A stretch of DNA of 64,000 bases from Ilex aquifolium. Taxonomy: Eukaryota; Streptophyta; Magnoliopsida; Aquifoliales; Aquifoliaceae. Positions 1 through 10,511 of this stretch are shown piece by piece (the first letter of the stretch is position 1; every line of letters begins with the position of its first letter). Position numbers and translations under genes: made by a program. The notes below the pieces were generated by a model. The model saw nothing but the letters and a program-made list of their open reading frames with translations, had not been told where the DNA came from and made no database searches. The stretch covers positions 28,860,492 through 28,924,491 of the forward strand of contig OX637402.1 in assembly GCA_951799425.1 (NCBI GenBank), written 5' to 3'.

Positions 1-741
1 CTCGACAGCGATGAAGCATTTTTTCTACTGTCTGTGTGTGTGTGTCGTAGAGAGAGAGAGAGAGAGAGAGAAGGTGGGACAGAGGGGTTTTTTTTTTTTT
101 AGGGAGGGGGGGGGGAGAGTTACTCAAACACACCCAAGTAGGCTCAAAACAAGATCTCTAAACTGGGTCGCACCTTCTCCAGACCGAGAACATATTGGTT
201 ATATTATCAACTCCTATCTGTGTTGCAAATAGTAGAAACCTTACTGTCAATGCCACACCTGTAAGGTGAAACTAATATAAATACATCAATATACAAATTT
301 AAGGTGATAATTAATACAAAATTCTATATCTATAATCACAAATAACAAATTTATAAACCCTGAAATTTCAATAATAATAATAGTTTTGTAAATTTCAAGA
401 GGATTACTGTAAACTAGTACATGAAAAAGGATGTCACTGGCAAAAGAAAGAAGTTGCGGAATGAGGCAAACATATAAAAGTAGAAGGTAGTCATCATACA
501 TAGATTAGTTTCTCATTAACAAGAGAAGAAAGTTTCACAAGGAATGTTTGTTGGACTCGAGTACACTCCAAAGAGCTATTTGCAGCTATCAGGAACACTG
601 ATAGTTAACCACATTCTAAAGAATGATACTTCGCAAAATGAGCTTGAAAAACATCAAACTACTAATAGCCGCCACAAGAAGATGAAAGGTGAACAAAAAG
701 TAGTAAATCCACAACATGCCACTAGACCAATCTTGTGGCAA
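1..741. other. 3' flank of the PWWP gene with microsatellite
   Basis: No coding region is supported here. A compound microsatellite, (TG)n at about 32-45 followed by (AG)n at about 49-70, is followed by a T-run and a G-run near 89-115. The remainder up to 741 is AT-rich and probably includes the 3' untranslated region of the minus-strand PWWP gene, whose stop codon lies at 742-744. The short open frames look like chance. Confidence 0.6.
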
Positions 742-3634
742 TCAGTCATGAAGAATTGGACTCGTAGAAATATGCCCGTTTCGGTCAAATGGAGACCCGG
801 AAGGAGCAACCAAACCAAGAGTTTGCATGACTTTGATTCTCCGTGCACTCAGTTCTTCAGATTTTCCAACTGATATTGTTGCCTGAGGGTTGCATTTAAA
901 ATCGTAGGTCAAGAAATGAAAGATACAGCAAGCTAGGGAATCCAACAGTGTATAAAAATATATATACTCACAGATTTTATGAAAGATAAGGCAAGCTAGG
1001 GAATCCACCAGTGTATAAAAAGATGATATATACTCACAGATTTTGGCAGTCCACTAGGTTTTGTTTTCCTCTGCATCTCAGCATTCTTTGCCGTTTGTGA
1101 TGTCTTGGGAGAATGTACAAGCTTCATGTAGAAACGCAACTTCATTGTAAACAACAGTATACAGAACCAAGCACAAGGTTCGTGAAAAAAGAGAATAAAA
1201 GGAAAAGACTAGGGGTCATTGGTTTACTCGGCTTGGTATTTTTCCAAGAATCAAAATTTCCTTTCGTTTCATTTAAAATAAAATGATCGAAAACATTTTG
1301 GTTCAGTGACCAGTACTAGTCCGTTATTGGTAATCAGAATAATCCATATTCCGGAATATTTCGGAAACAAAAATTCAAATTTTTCTTTGATTTCATATCT
1401 AAAGTGACCGAAATTATGCACTGCAACGAAATTGTGATCCTTGAATTTTTCTGCACCAATTGTGATTCATGGATTTTCTTCTTCATTCCTCTGCAGTAAT
1501 TTCTCAATTTGAGTTACTATTCTTTACCCTTTTTGTGGTCTGCTGGCACAAGGTAAGGGCTTCCCAAAGAAAGCTAAGGCTCCATTGTAACGCAATATAC
1601 CGGTCCACAAGATTCATGAACAAATATCAGGGGGAGCCATGCACTCACAGAGCTTGGGCCATTTGGCTCGAGTTTCTTCTGCCCACCATCTTGTTTTCGC
1701 TTGTTGTTTTTCGCTCCCTCAGCTTTTTCTGAAACTAAATTGCCATTCTTCACTAAGGGTTGGGATGTAGTGGCTGCTGAAGGTCTTCTTGTTGACATTC
1801 TCACCTGAGGTGAAGTTCATGTTATTAAGAAAATACAAATGTCACCTTTAACAATCCAAATAAGAGAGGAATCACAACGTCCACAAAGAAATAAGGCCAC
1901 CAAGGCTGTGTACTCACACAGATTGTCTGATCTGTTTTGGGTTTCTTCTGCAGCCCTTCTTGCTTTTGTTTGCTTCTCCTTGCCATGGTATTTTCTGTAA
2001 TTTCCTCAACAAAGGTAATAACTTGAACCTTAACCTCAAGGATCACAAACCAACCATGCTAAGGGAAAACCAATCTGCAACACTAGTTCTTCGTACATAC
2101 TATCAGCAAGTTAACACTATCTTATTGATAACTAAGGAAAAACCAGATGGTTTGATCACAGGATTTTTATTTGTCATTGATATTTTTTTATTTTGGCACC
2201 TCAGAAGAAGTGCATTTGCAAAGCCTGCCAAAAACAGAGAAGACTCAACAAATCAATGTTGCAATTTAAATTTTCTTTATGTATTATATAGAAATGATAA
2301 TGATTTGGGAAATTAACTGCCATTTTTTTATAAGCGAAGTCTCTCTGATTTACGTTGTTTCTGCATAGGCAAACAATCAGGTAAAAATGATTGTCATCAA
2401 TTCTTTGGTTTAAATTGTACATTGAAATGGTTGATGTATCTATTGTTATATCAAGTACAAAAATACAACATACAGAAAATTTAGCAATTTTTTGACGTGT
2501 GATTTCCAATACAACATATAATAAATATCTCATAGTATTTTGTGAATTTCATAATATAGTTTTATAGTCTTGAATTTTATCAAGATGTCACCATTGAAAA
2601 TACACTAATAGGTGTACCTGTGGCTAGGCTTCTTGGCATATCTACCAAATTTAGCATCTGAAGACATGCAGTTAGGTTGTATACAAGAGCCAGGACAGAA
2701 ATACAACCAACGCAAAGAGTGGGGCAGGAGAAAACATGAAGAACTTGATTACATGAGAGAACTGGCTAACCTCTGGATTTCGATTTTGTGCCCTTTGAAC
2801 CTCTAGATTTGAAGCGGGAAAATTCCTGTAACCGTATGCCGTTATAGAGAAGGCATCATTTACAAGAAACTAAGGTCATTGGATACCTAAATCTGCAAAT
2901 TGTTAACCAACAACCTTCTTACTGGTAACAAAGGGAACAAAAATTTACCTGATCTAAAGAGTTTTTTAATATTTCCCTATAACTGCCATTGCTTTCCTTG
3001 AGTATCTGAAAAATTGAAAGATATTGTATGGCTTAACACATAGGTTTTGGAGCACTGATGCAACTGAATAGCATCACAAAGAAAAAAATCACAGATAGAA
3101 ACCAACATTTTCAAACTCCAAGCGGCTTACATGGGGATCTACATACAAGCTGCACAAAGAGAACAAAATTTACTAAACCTAAAAAATGAGCAAAATTAAT
3201 GAAATATAAAAAAAAGCAAGCACAAAAGCACTGACTATTTATAGCTTCCATATAACCGAACAAGAACTTCACCAACAGATCTATTACCGGGTCTATTGCT
3301 ACCACTCACTGTGTTCTCATCAAAAACCTATTAAACAGATGTGTAAAAAACATATAAATGCTGTCCCCCACAAAAACAATGAATCATAGATATTGTGGCA
3401 AGAATTAGACACTTTTAAAAATGACAGACAAACTCAAGAAAAATTGAAATCATGTAGACTCAAAAGCCGCAATGGCACTCAAATTACCTGTGCAGGCCAC
3501 CAAGTCGAGCCATGGAGCCGGACCCATATTAAATCACCAAAGTTGACCTCCCTGGTTGCTTGATTAACTGCAGCTTCCTCCTCACATTCCTTTTCAACAG
3601 AACTTCTGTTACTTCCCTGAGTTTCAACTTCCAT
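742..3634 (-). CDS. PWWP-domain protein, 9 coding exons, 292 aa
   Basis: Coding exons on the minus strand: 3634-3488, 3327-3236, 3149-3107, 3005-2949, 2825-2771, 2021-1918, 1804-1649, 1121-1038 and 882-742. They total 879 nt and all phases agree. Exons 1-4 encode a PWWP domain (about residues 32-115): GDLIWVRLHGSTWWPAQ, with TWWP for the PWWP core, then GEVLVRLYGSYKYLYVDP and NGSYREILKNSL. PWWP domains read methylated histone H3 tails and DNA, so a nuclear chromatin role follows from the family. The middle is basic and Lys/Arg/Ser-rich (ARRSKQKQEGLQKKPK), likely nuclear-localising. The C terminus carries RRIKVMQTLGLVAPSGSPF, a motif I recall from plant PWWP proteins of unknown function. The start is the first ATG, just before the domain. 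Only the exon 2 donor (AATA|GTCAGT) is unusual. The precise orthologue is not assigned. Confidence 0.85.
916..1044. repeat. Tandem duplication over a splice donor
   Basis: Two adjacent, nearly identical copies (916-978 and 979-1044) lie at the boundary between coding exon 8 and intron 8 of the PWWP gene. Each copy ends with the same donor context, AAAATCT|GTGAGTA on the minus strand. Only the outer copy (donor at 1037) is attached to the coding exon. The inner copy is a spare donor inside the intron. Confidence 0.85.
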
Positions 3635-4640
3635 AGCTTATCTTTGCACTTGCAGTGATCTAATTTGGCATTCAAGTACATCAAAAATAATATTCATGCA
3701 TCACTTAATTGCAATGATACAAGTCAACTAATCTGAAATTTAGAATTTGTATTTCTCAAGTGGGTAATCCAGTTTATATTGTTTGGTTTAGAAGATCAAA
3801 TACACTTTCTACCCAAGGAAACAAAATTGAGAACATTAGTAATTCAATGATGCATCCAAACAGAAACTGATGTTCTATTCCATCTTGGTACTACACGTAA
3901 AACAATAATTTTTGTTGGGTAGTATATACAATCACCACCATTGTAGCTTCAAGTTCACAAAAAGAAGGAAAAAAAAGCTGCAGGATTCTCTATCCAGAAA
4001 AAAATAATAAAAAATGGAACCATTCGCTACTCTAGCACTAAGAAGATAACCATTCACCTCCTAGTGATCACAGGAATGAGTAAGTACTCTGCCCATCGAT
4101 TATTTCCCACTAATCTTTGCTTAACGCAAACATATAAACCCTCGGAACTTTCAACCCCAAAAAGGTTAAACTTTTCTACATACATTACATTGACTCATCA
4201 AAAATAAGTTTCATTTTTCACCAAAGAGACACTTAAGCTAAACGATAGTCCCCTCGAGGAGAGTGCAGATCATAATAGTCGTGTCCTGAAATCGCTGCCC
4301 TAGCACGCCCAAGCTCTAAAACATGTGAGCAGACAGATATAGAGACGAAAATGAACAACCTAACGAACAAACCAAAGAAAACGAAGCACATCCCCCCAAA
4401 CCCCACCATGGTTATCATTCAAAACCAAAACTTTCGAATGCTTCTTCTATTTTAAGAGAAGCCTAAACAACAACAATAGAGGTCAGATCACACTTACTTG
4501 CAGAAGAGAGAGACAGCTTCAGCTAGAAAGAGAAAGCCCACTCAGATTCTCTCTCTAGAGACCGCCTGTAAAACACAAACGCAGAGAGAGACGGAGAGAA
4601 ACAGAGAGAGGAGAGGTGAGAGAGTTGAGGAAAGGAAGCA
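3635..4640 (-). other. 5' UTR and 5'-UTR intron of the PWWP gene
   Basis: A consensus donor on the minus strand (CTGCAA|GTAAGTG, intron from 4497) and an acceptor close to the start codon (CACTGCAAG|TGC, ending at 3649) define a probable intron of about 850 bp in the leader. The purine/pyrimidine-rich stretch at 4498-4640 is then the first, non-coding exon. This is inferred from splice signals only. Confidence 0.5.
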
Positions 4641-5340
4641 GGATTTTATTTATTGGATCTGGGTATTTTTGTCCTTTCACATATAATGCCCGTTTAGCTT
4701 CAGTCTGAGTTGTTTTAATACGAAGAAGCACTATTTCAATTTACAGTTAATTATAAAATATCCCCTTTAACTTTGAATAGTTTGTCATTCACCCTTTCAA
4801 GTTTTAATTTCAACAAACATTTCCCTTTAAGATTGAATATTTTGTAATTAACTCCAAAAATTAATTTTAGACCATAAAAAATAACATAATTCAGACATAA
4901 GAATTTCATATGATTTCACATTATTGAAAAAATATAATTACTCCTGAAAAAGAGTGTGGATGCTTGAACACATGTTATGCAGCGTGTTTGTATTGGGCTA
5001 AACAGATATATTTTTTAATTGGTATCAAATTAAAAAAAATAAGAAAAATAATATATAAAATAGAAGGAGTAATGATACTTTCACATTCCAACTACTATTG
5101 AAACAGGCAAATTGCAGTATGTACAATTATAGAGAGTTGATTGTAATGAGATGCATAGTTGGAGGGGACAAATTATAATTAATCCTTCAATTAAATTCAC
5201 CTTGACAGTACGATTACAAAGCTTACGGGTCCCACCAAACAAAACCCATCTACAACCGTTGATCTAGAAACCTCTGGCTTGATTCGATATCGTACGCCGT
5301 CTGCGCATTTCGGCCCTCATCGCTAACAGACGTCGCTTTG
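4641..5340. promoter_or_regulatory. Shared intergenic promoter region of a divergent pair
   Basis: About 700 bp of AT-rich DNA separates the inferred 5' end of the minus-strand PWWP transcript from the inferred 5' end of the plus-strand CX3C gene. It must hold both promoters. I see no gene in it. No core promoter element is clear enough to place. Confidence 0.4.
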
Positions 5341-5438
5341 CAGAGTTCGCTCTGTTCAATAAACCATTAAACCCTGAACTGTCTTCGAGTTAAAACCCTT
5401 CCCTCTTTTTCTCTCTCCTCGATTTCCTCTCTCTCTAG

Positions 5439-5631
5439 GTTTGAAGGTCAGAAATCTTTCTTTTGATGAGTTTGTTATTCGTATTTATACATAGCTATAC
5501 TCTGAGAATTTAGGGTTGTTTCTGCCATTTATGTGTGAATTTATTCTCTCTTTCTACTTATGTATACATGGGGGTTTTGCTCTGATATGCCCTAATTATT
5601 ATTTTTTCCAACTGGGTATTTCGATTAACAG
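5439..5631 (+). other. Probable 5'-UTR intron of the CX3C gene
   Basis: A CT-rich leader ends in CTCTAG|GTTTGA at 5438/5439. A pyrimidine-rich tract with the acceptor TTAACAG|TTGG ends at 5631, 46 bp before the start codon. Leader introns of this kind are common in plant housekeeping genes. It is inferred from signals only. Confidence 0.45.
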
Positions 5632-5677
5632 TTGGAAGAGTAAAGGGTTGAAAAATAAAAGCTCGTGATCGGAAGTA

Positions 5678-6064
5678 ATGGTGGATTGGTGGTGGTCTTT
5701 ACTCGGAGCCGCCGTGCCTGCGATGATGGCAGGACAGGCTCTGAGGATGAAGAATAGGAGACACGAAGAGCAGAGGCTGAAGGGTGTTGGTGGGCGAGAG
5801 AAGAGCTCCGACGATATATTTGTTTGCGAGAGGGTTTGTACTTCCAAGAGAATGCTCAAGAAGGTTGGTGCATTTTCTAAGGACCCAACTCCTGATACTT
5901 GCGTTACTGTTTGTGGTGTCTCTGAGCTTGATGCTTGTGCCGATGCATGTGCTAGAACTGTTTGTGTTAATCAGCATCAAGTGCCCAATTGGAATGATAT
6001 CTGTCTTAAGAGGTGTCAAAGTGAGTGCCTTAAGCTCTCTAATTCTTCTGCTAAGTCTTCATAG
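5678..6064 (+). CDS. Small plant-specific cysteine-rich CX3C protein, 128 aa
   Basis: A single uninterrupted coding exon. Residues 4-22 (WWWSLLGAAVPAMMAGQAL) form a short hydrophobic segment followed by a basic stretch (RMKNRRHEEQRLK), which suggests a membrane anchor or targeting helix. The body has ten cysteines at 50, 54, 75, 79, 87, 91, 96, 109, 113 and 117. Eight of them form four CX3C pairs (CERVC, CVTVC, CADAC, CLKRC). I recall close homologues annotated only as hypothetical proteins in other plants. Spaced CX3C pairs are typical of disulfide-linked helical hairpins such as small Tim chaperones of the mitochondrial intermembrane space, but overall similarity to those is not evident, so no function is assigned. 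A plausible leader intron lies upstream, and expression may be coordinated with the divergent PWWP gene. Confidence 0.85.
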   Translation: MVDWWWSLLGAAVPAMMAGQALRMKNRRHEEQRLKGVGGREKSSDDIFVCERVCTSKRMLKKVGAFSKDPTPDTCVTVCGVSELDACADACARTVCVNQHQVPNWNDICLKRCQSECLKLSNSSAKSS

Positions 6065-7798
6065 TCTTAATCTAGGTTTTGTTACTTGGAATTTTTCAAT
6101 GACAAGAATTGGATTTCTATGAATTTGTGAATGCCTTATTGTTTTAATTGAATTTAGTCATTTGGATTATTTGCTTCCTGTACTGAAAATGCTACTTTTT
6201 TTCTTTAGCTTATAGAACATTGCAAATTATCGATCATTCAATCAGTTAGAAGTAACTATCCTTTGGTTCGTCTTCATCCCCCCTTTGTTTCGAAGAGAGA
6301 CGAAGCGGGCTACTCCCTCAAAATGCCCCACCCGTTGGTTCATTTTGTCGTTGGGCTCAAAATCTTCCTTGCTAGTTCCTAGAAACTCATTTTTTTTTCC
6401 CCAAGTGCTTTAGGTGGTAGAAGGCACCACTCACAAGCCTTGTGACAAAGCAAGCGTCTTTCAATTCATTCAAAGAACAAGAGTAGACTCGACAGTAGAA
6501 GCAGGGTCATGTTTCTTTCTTCTTCTTTTTCTTTTTCTGGTGCTGAGGACAAGCCATTTGTCCCATCATCAAGGCTTTCTGTTCCACGCTTCTTCCCTGG
6601 GTGGATATAATGCTTTTCCTTCCTCTAGTTCGAGAGGTGCATGAGCAAGAAAAGGGCTTCCATATTAGTAGTTGTAGTTGTAGTTGGTACTCATCCCACT
6701 CTAAGTCAATCAATGAAATTAAAGTGAAGTATACAAATGAAACTTCCAATGGTTATAAACTTTGGTATTTTGGGGAGATTGGGTTACTCTAACAAAGTGG
6801 AATCATTGTTGAACTGTGTTGAAATGTTTCAAATGATGAAGACCATGGACACAGGTTTGAAATGTAGAAGGAGATATGAACTATGAATCAAATTGTTGGA
6901 AGCATAGGTTGATGGAATTCTATATCGGGTTGCAACTTACTTGGTTTCTTATGGATGGAATTCTTTCTTCTTTCTTTGTTAATCTTATTCATGTTGGAAT
7001 CCTTGCAATGAAGGAGGATGTACCTTCTCAAACTTTTCCGGGTTCTAGACTGTGAAATGGGGCAGGTCTTTAACTTGGGTGAGCATTTGATACAGTGATC
7101 GGATTGGTTAAATTTGCTCAATCCTTTGCAGAATTGCAATCTAACCTCAGTACAAATATAGAGCAGCTATGCTATACCATTGTATTTTGTTGTTGTGATG
7201 AGAATTTTAAATATTGCCAGCCTCGTTATGCTTGTGATTGTGATTCTACTGCATGCTTGAAAGATGTCCTGGTGAGTGAGTTCTGACTAAGGTAGGTTCC
7301 TAATAAGTAAAAATAGGACACTCATACATGTCTGTGTTACCCAATAGGTGCCGGATTTATTGATTGGAAGGGTTGAGTATTCTGTCCGAAGAGGTGCTAG
7401 ATGAAGGGGTGGGCTACTTGAGCTTAAACTTCCATATTAGTCGTTACCATGAATCCATTTGTTCCTCTACCTTCTTTATCAGTGTGTTCCCCAACAGATG
7501 TTGGAGACATTGATTGCCTTATTGCTATGTGTTTGAAGAAATTCCTAGCATGTCTGTTGGTGGTGTGTTCTGTTTTCAGCCATGATAACGATATTTGTAA
7601 TTTCACCCCATAAACCATTTGCTATGGCAATACCAAGGCTTGAAAAAATACCTCTTATAACCTTGTCGTCCGATGCAGCGCATGGAACTGAAAACAACAT
7701 TGTAGATCATCGATCACCTTTGATATGGCTTGGTTTGTTATGGTCTACCTCCCTACTAAGTGCAGAAAGTGACATATCAGACATGGAAGGAAAATAGA
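6065..7798. other. Intergenic, no gene recognised
   Basis: This holds the 3' UTR of the CX3C gene up to roughly 6200 and then AT-rich DNA. Open frames are short and show no recognisable domain or conserved codon pattern. No RNA gene or clear repeat boundary was seen. Confidence 0.5.
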
Positions 7799-8121
7799 GA
7801 GTCTATCACCCATATACGGCAGATTTATAACATAATTACCAAAATACAGCAGTTTTGAACTTAATTACCAATCTACGGCACTTTTTGAAAGCGGAATCAA
7901 CAAATTCGCTTTTAACAATAAAAGCGGAATTAACAACCCCGTTTTTAATTAAAAAAAAATTAAAAAGCGTACTCAAGGAATACGCTTTTCTTTTCCACCA
8001 ACAGAACCCACATCCTGGACTTTTTTTCTTTTCCACCAACAGAACCCACATCTCTAGTCTCAACACTCTCTCTCTAGTCTCAACACTCCGTGCCTAACAC
8101 CCACACAGAAACACACACACA

Positions 8122-8174
<53 letters not shown>

Positions 8175-8673
8175 GTGATGTTGGCAAGCGTCCAAGGCCT
8201 CCGATGAGGAGGACGACGAGCATGACTGCGATGTGGAACAGCTCCAACCTCCTCTTTTTCCTTTCAATATTTGTTCTTCAAAATCAATCCACTACCAAAT
8301 TTTTTGTCTCATCTGGGTTTGCTTTCTTTAACATTGGGTGGTTGTTTTTGAACTGGGTTCCTTTTCTAGTCCATGACTAATGTAGAGAGAGAAAACAGCT
8401 CTGGTTCTCGTGCGGTCAGGTGAAAGAGTGTGAAAAGCGTGTTTAATAAACACGCTTTTTACAAAAAACCGTAAAAATCGTGTTTAAAAAACACGTTTTT
8501 CTCATTGTCCAAAAAAAAATTTCCCCTGAAAGCGGGGTTGTTGAATCCGTTTTTTAACAAAAGCGGACTTGTTGAATCCGCTTTTAAAAAGTGCCGTAGT
8601 TTGATAAATAAGTTCAAAAGTGCCGTATTTTGATAAATTTGTTAGAAAAGTGTCATATTTTGGTAATAGATTC
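7799..8673. mobile_element. MULE-like non-autonomous TIR element, 10-bp TSD
   Basis: Long terminal inverted repeats run inward from GAGTCTATCACC at 7799 and from its counterpart GAATCTATTACC (reverse complement) ending at 8673. They share blocks such as CTACGGCACTTTTTGAAAGC and extend about 140 bp on each side. A perfect 10-bp direct repeat, GGAAAATAGA, flanks the element at 7789-7798 and 8674-8683. TSDs of 9-11 bp with long TIRs are characteristic of Mutator-like elements. The interior holds smaller palindromes (AAAGCGTGTTTAATAAACACGCTTT near 8434, shown in part by its arms AAAGCGTG and CACGCTTT) and a long (CT)n tract at 8124-8172. No transposase frame is visible. Confidence 0.8.
8124..8172 (+). 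repeat. (CT)n microsatellite
   Basis: About 24 uninterrupted CT dinucleotides preceded by a short (AC)n run at about 8110-8123, inside the MULE-like element. It is likely to be length-polymorphic. Confidence 0.95.
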
Positions 8674-8683
8674 GGAAAATAGA

Positions 8684-9292
8684 AGAGTGTGATGCAGGTT
8701 ATAGCTACCTCACTAGCAAGCTTATATTATGCTTGCAAAAAATGTGGTATTTTTTTTGTCAACAGTCAGAATGTTCTGATCAATTTTTGCATACCTCGAT
8801 TAATCTTCTCTTTGGTCCATCAAAAGCAAGCCGTCAATGCTAGGTCTAAGATTTCATGAGGAATAAATCATTTAGGACCTAATCCCAAAAAATTGTCAAA
8901 ATTCGAATTCAAGATGTCTGAATTTACAATTCGTTCTTTTTATCACTTGAGATTTTGAGTCATCCGATTTTTTAAAAATCGGCAAGCTCTGCTCAAATAT
9001 AACTAGGGACCAATCATCTAATTCTTGCCAAAATCATATTCCTGCTGGATTATAAGTTAAACAGTTCATCACTGAAGCAGTCAGTTACAAGGCAAATCTA
9101 CATTCTTCAAACATCTAAGCCCTACATAAACTACATATAAACAAACATACTATAACCATACCTACGACCCTCCCAAACCCATATCAACTTCACTTTCCAA
9201 AATGCTACCGGCAAGGGGTGGAGACATTTTTGTTCTCAAAACGACGACGTAATCACACCATTTCAACCCATTGGGCCCCCCAAAAACCCTAA
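8684..9292. other. Intergenic and 3' UTR of the J-domain gene
   Basis: AT-rich DNA without a supported gene. The part nearest 9292 should be the 3' untranslated region of the minus-strand J-domain gene. Confidence 0.5.
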
Positions 9293-10264
9293 TTACACCT
9301 GCACAATCTTCCTAGGCCTACCTCTCTTCTTCTTAGCCGTGGTACCAGCCGGAGTCACATTCACTTCCGCCACATTCACAAACCCACCGCCGTTTCCACC
9401 ACTCGGCGCGACCGCTGGCTCCGCCGTCACCGTCCCACCTGTAGAAAACGTGGGAGGCACCCAAACTGGAAACCCCCCACTTTTCCCAGCCTCCGACCCC
9501 GAAACCGTAAACCCCATCGGAAAAAATCCCCAACAGCAATTATACGCTTCCTTCCCCGGCACCAATGGGGGCATCTCTGGAATAGTCACCGCCGAAAAAG
9601 CCCTCTCACAGTTCTGACACCTCAAACAACACCCCTCGTAATCCTTAGGATACTCATACAAGTTGTAACAGTACGGACACGCCGTCCAAAAACTCGACGT
9701 TTCCTTCTCCCCGCCAGTATTCGCCGGCGGCGAACCCCGTCTCACCGGAAATTTCCGATGATCCTGATCGTTTTGACTCTGTTTTGGTGGAGGTGGTTGT
9801 TGCTTTTGAAATTCTCTCTGCTTCTTCGTCGCCACCAGATCGATCTTTGAGTACAGACCCAACTCATTATCCAAAAGAAACTTCTTTTTCGAGTCCGACA
9901 ACGCAGCCCAAGCATCGGCGACCAGCTTAAACGCAGTGTCAGAGAAAGCATACCTGTTTTTGTCCGGATGTAGAAGAAAAGCCAGTCGCCGGAACTGTTT
10001 CTTGATGAGTTCAAGGTCGTCGGAACGGCGGTCGAGTTGGAGTATAGCGTACCAGTCGTGGTGGTTGTTGATCCGCTTATCGGCGGCGAGAAGGACCTGG
10101 GTAACGGCCAAGATCTGATCTGGGCCGTCCAATAAGGGTTCGGCTTCTTGGGCTAAGAGTGCGAACTCTCTTGAGCCGTTGAGATCTCTGTTGAGTAAGA
10201 GCTTCTCGGAGATTCCGAGCAAGCGTTCAGCTTCGGCTCTGCTGGTGTTGTGGGGGTGTTCCAT
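9293..10264 (-). CDS. J-domain (DnaJ) protein with cysteine cluster and AT-hook, 323 aa
   Basis: Intronless gene. An N-terminal helical region (EAERLLGISEKLLLNRDLNG) precedes a J domain at about residues 70-135 (DWYAILQLD, then the essential HPD at 99-101). J domains stimulate Hsp70 ATPase. After a Pro/Gln-rich linker there is a cysteine cluster at 196, 199, 212, 213, 216 and 219 (WTACPYCYNLYEYP, CCLRCQNCERAF), the zinc-ribbon-like segment found in plant nuclear J proteins related to At2g25560/At5g53150. A second Cys pair (NCCWGFFPMGF) follows, and a KKKRGRPRK AT-hook lies at 311-319. It lacks the large C-terminal DUF3444 region of the longer family members, so it is a short form. The AT-hook and domain pairing point to a nuclear, DNA-associated co-chaperone. 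That is inference. Confidence 0.9.
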   Translation of the reverse strand: MEHPHNTSRAEAERLLGISEKLLLNRDLNGSREFALLAQEAEPLLDGPDQILAVTQVLLAADKRINNHHDWYAILQLDRRSDDLELIKKQFRRLAFLLHPDKNRYAFSDTAFKLVADAWAALSDSKKKFLLDNELGLYSKIDLVATKKQREFQKQQPPPPKQSQNDQDHRKFPVRRGSPPANTGGEKETSSFWTACPYCYNLYEYPKDYEGCCLRCQNCERAFSAVTIPEMPPLVPGKEAYNCCWGFFPMGFTVSGSEAGKSGGFPVWVPPTFSTGGTVTAEPAVAPSGGNGGGFVNVAEVNVTPAGTTAKKKRGRPRKIVQV

Positions 10265-10508
10265 TTTCGTCTGCTTTGAATTCGGATTTGTGTCTGAAAT
10301 GAGGAAGGATAAAAGAAAGCAGTGTTTGGGTTTGACAGCAGTGGATGGGCATTTGTTTGATTGCTGTAAATGTAATAAATATTCTTTCTTTTTTTAGTGA
10401 TTAAAATAGATAGATATTTATTGAGTATTGTCCCTCTAGCACTACATAGCACTACAAAGCTATTGAGAGGACACCTCAATGCACTTATGTCGAGTCCAAG
10501 CTAACGTC
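10265..10508. other. 5' flank of the J-domain gene
   Basis: This should contain the promoter and leader of the minus-strand J-domain gene. An AT-rich tract lies near 10370-10425. No gene is visible. Confidence 0.4.
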
Positions 10509-10511
10509 TTA

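Noticed and set aside
5784-6122. 112-aa open frame overlapping the CX3C gene in another frame
   Set aside because: It lies within the conserved coding exon, has no recognisable domain and is the expected shadow of the real frame.
8090-8380. Open frame with a long Leu-Ser run
   Set aside because: It translates the (CT)n microsatellite inside the MULE-like element.
9339-9617. 92-aa frame opposite the J-domain gene
   Set aside because: Antisense shadow of the AT-hook/Gly-rich coding region.
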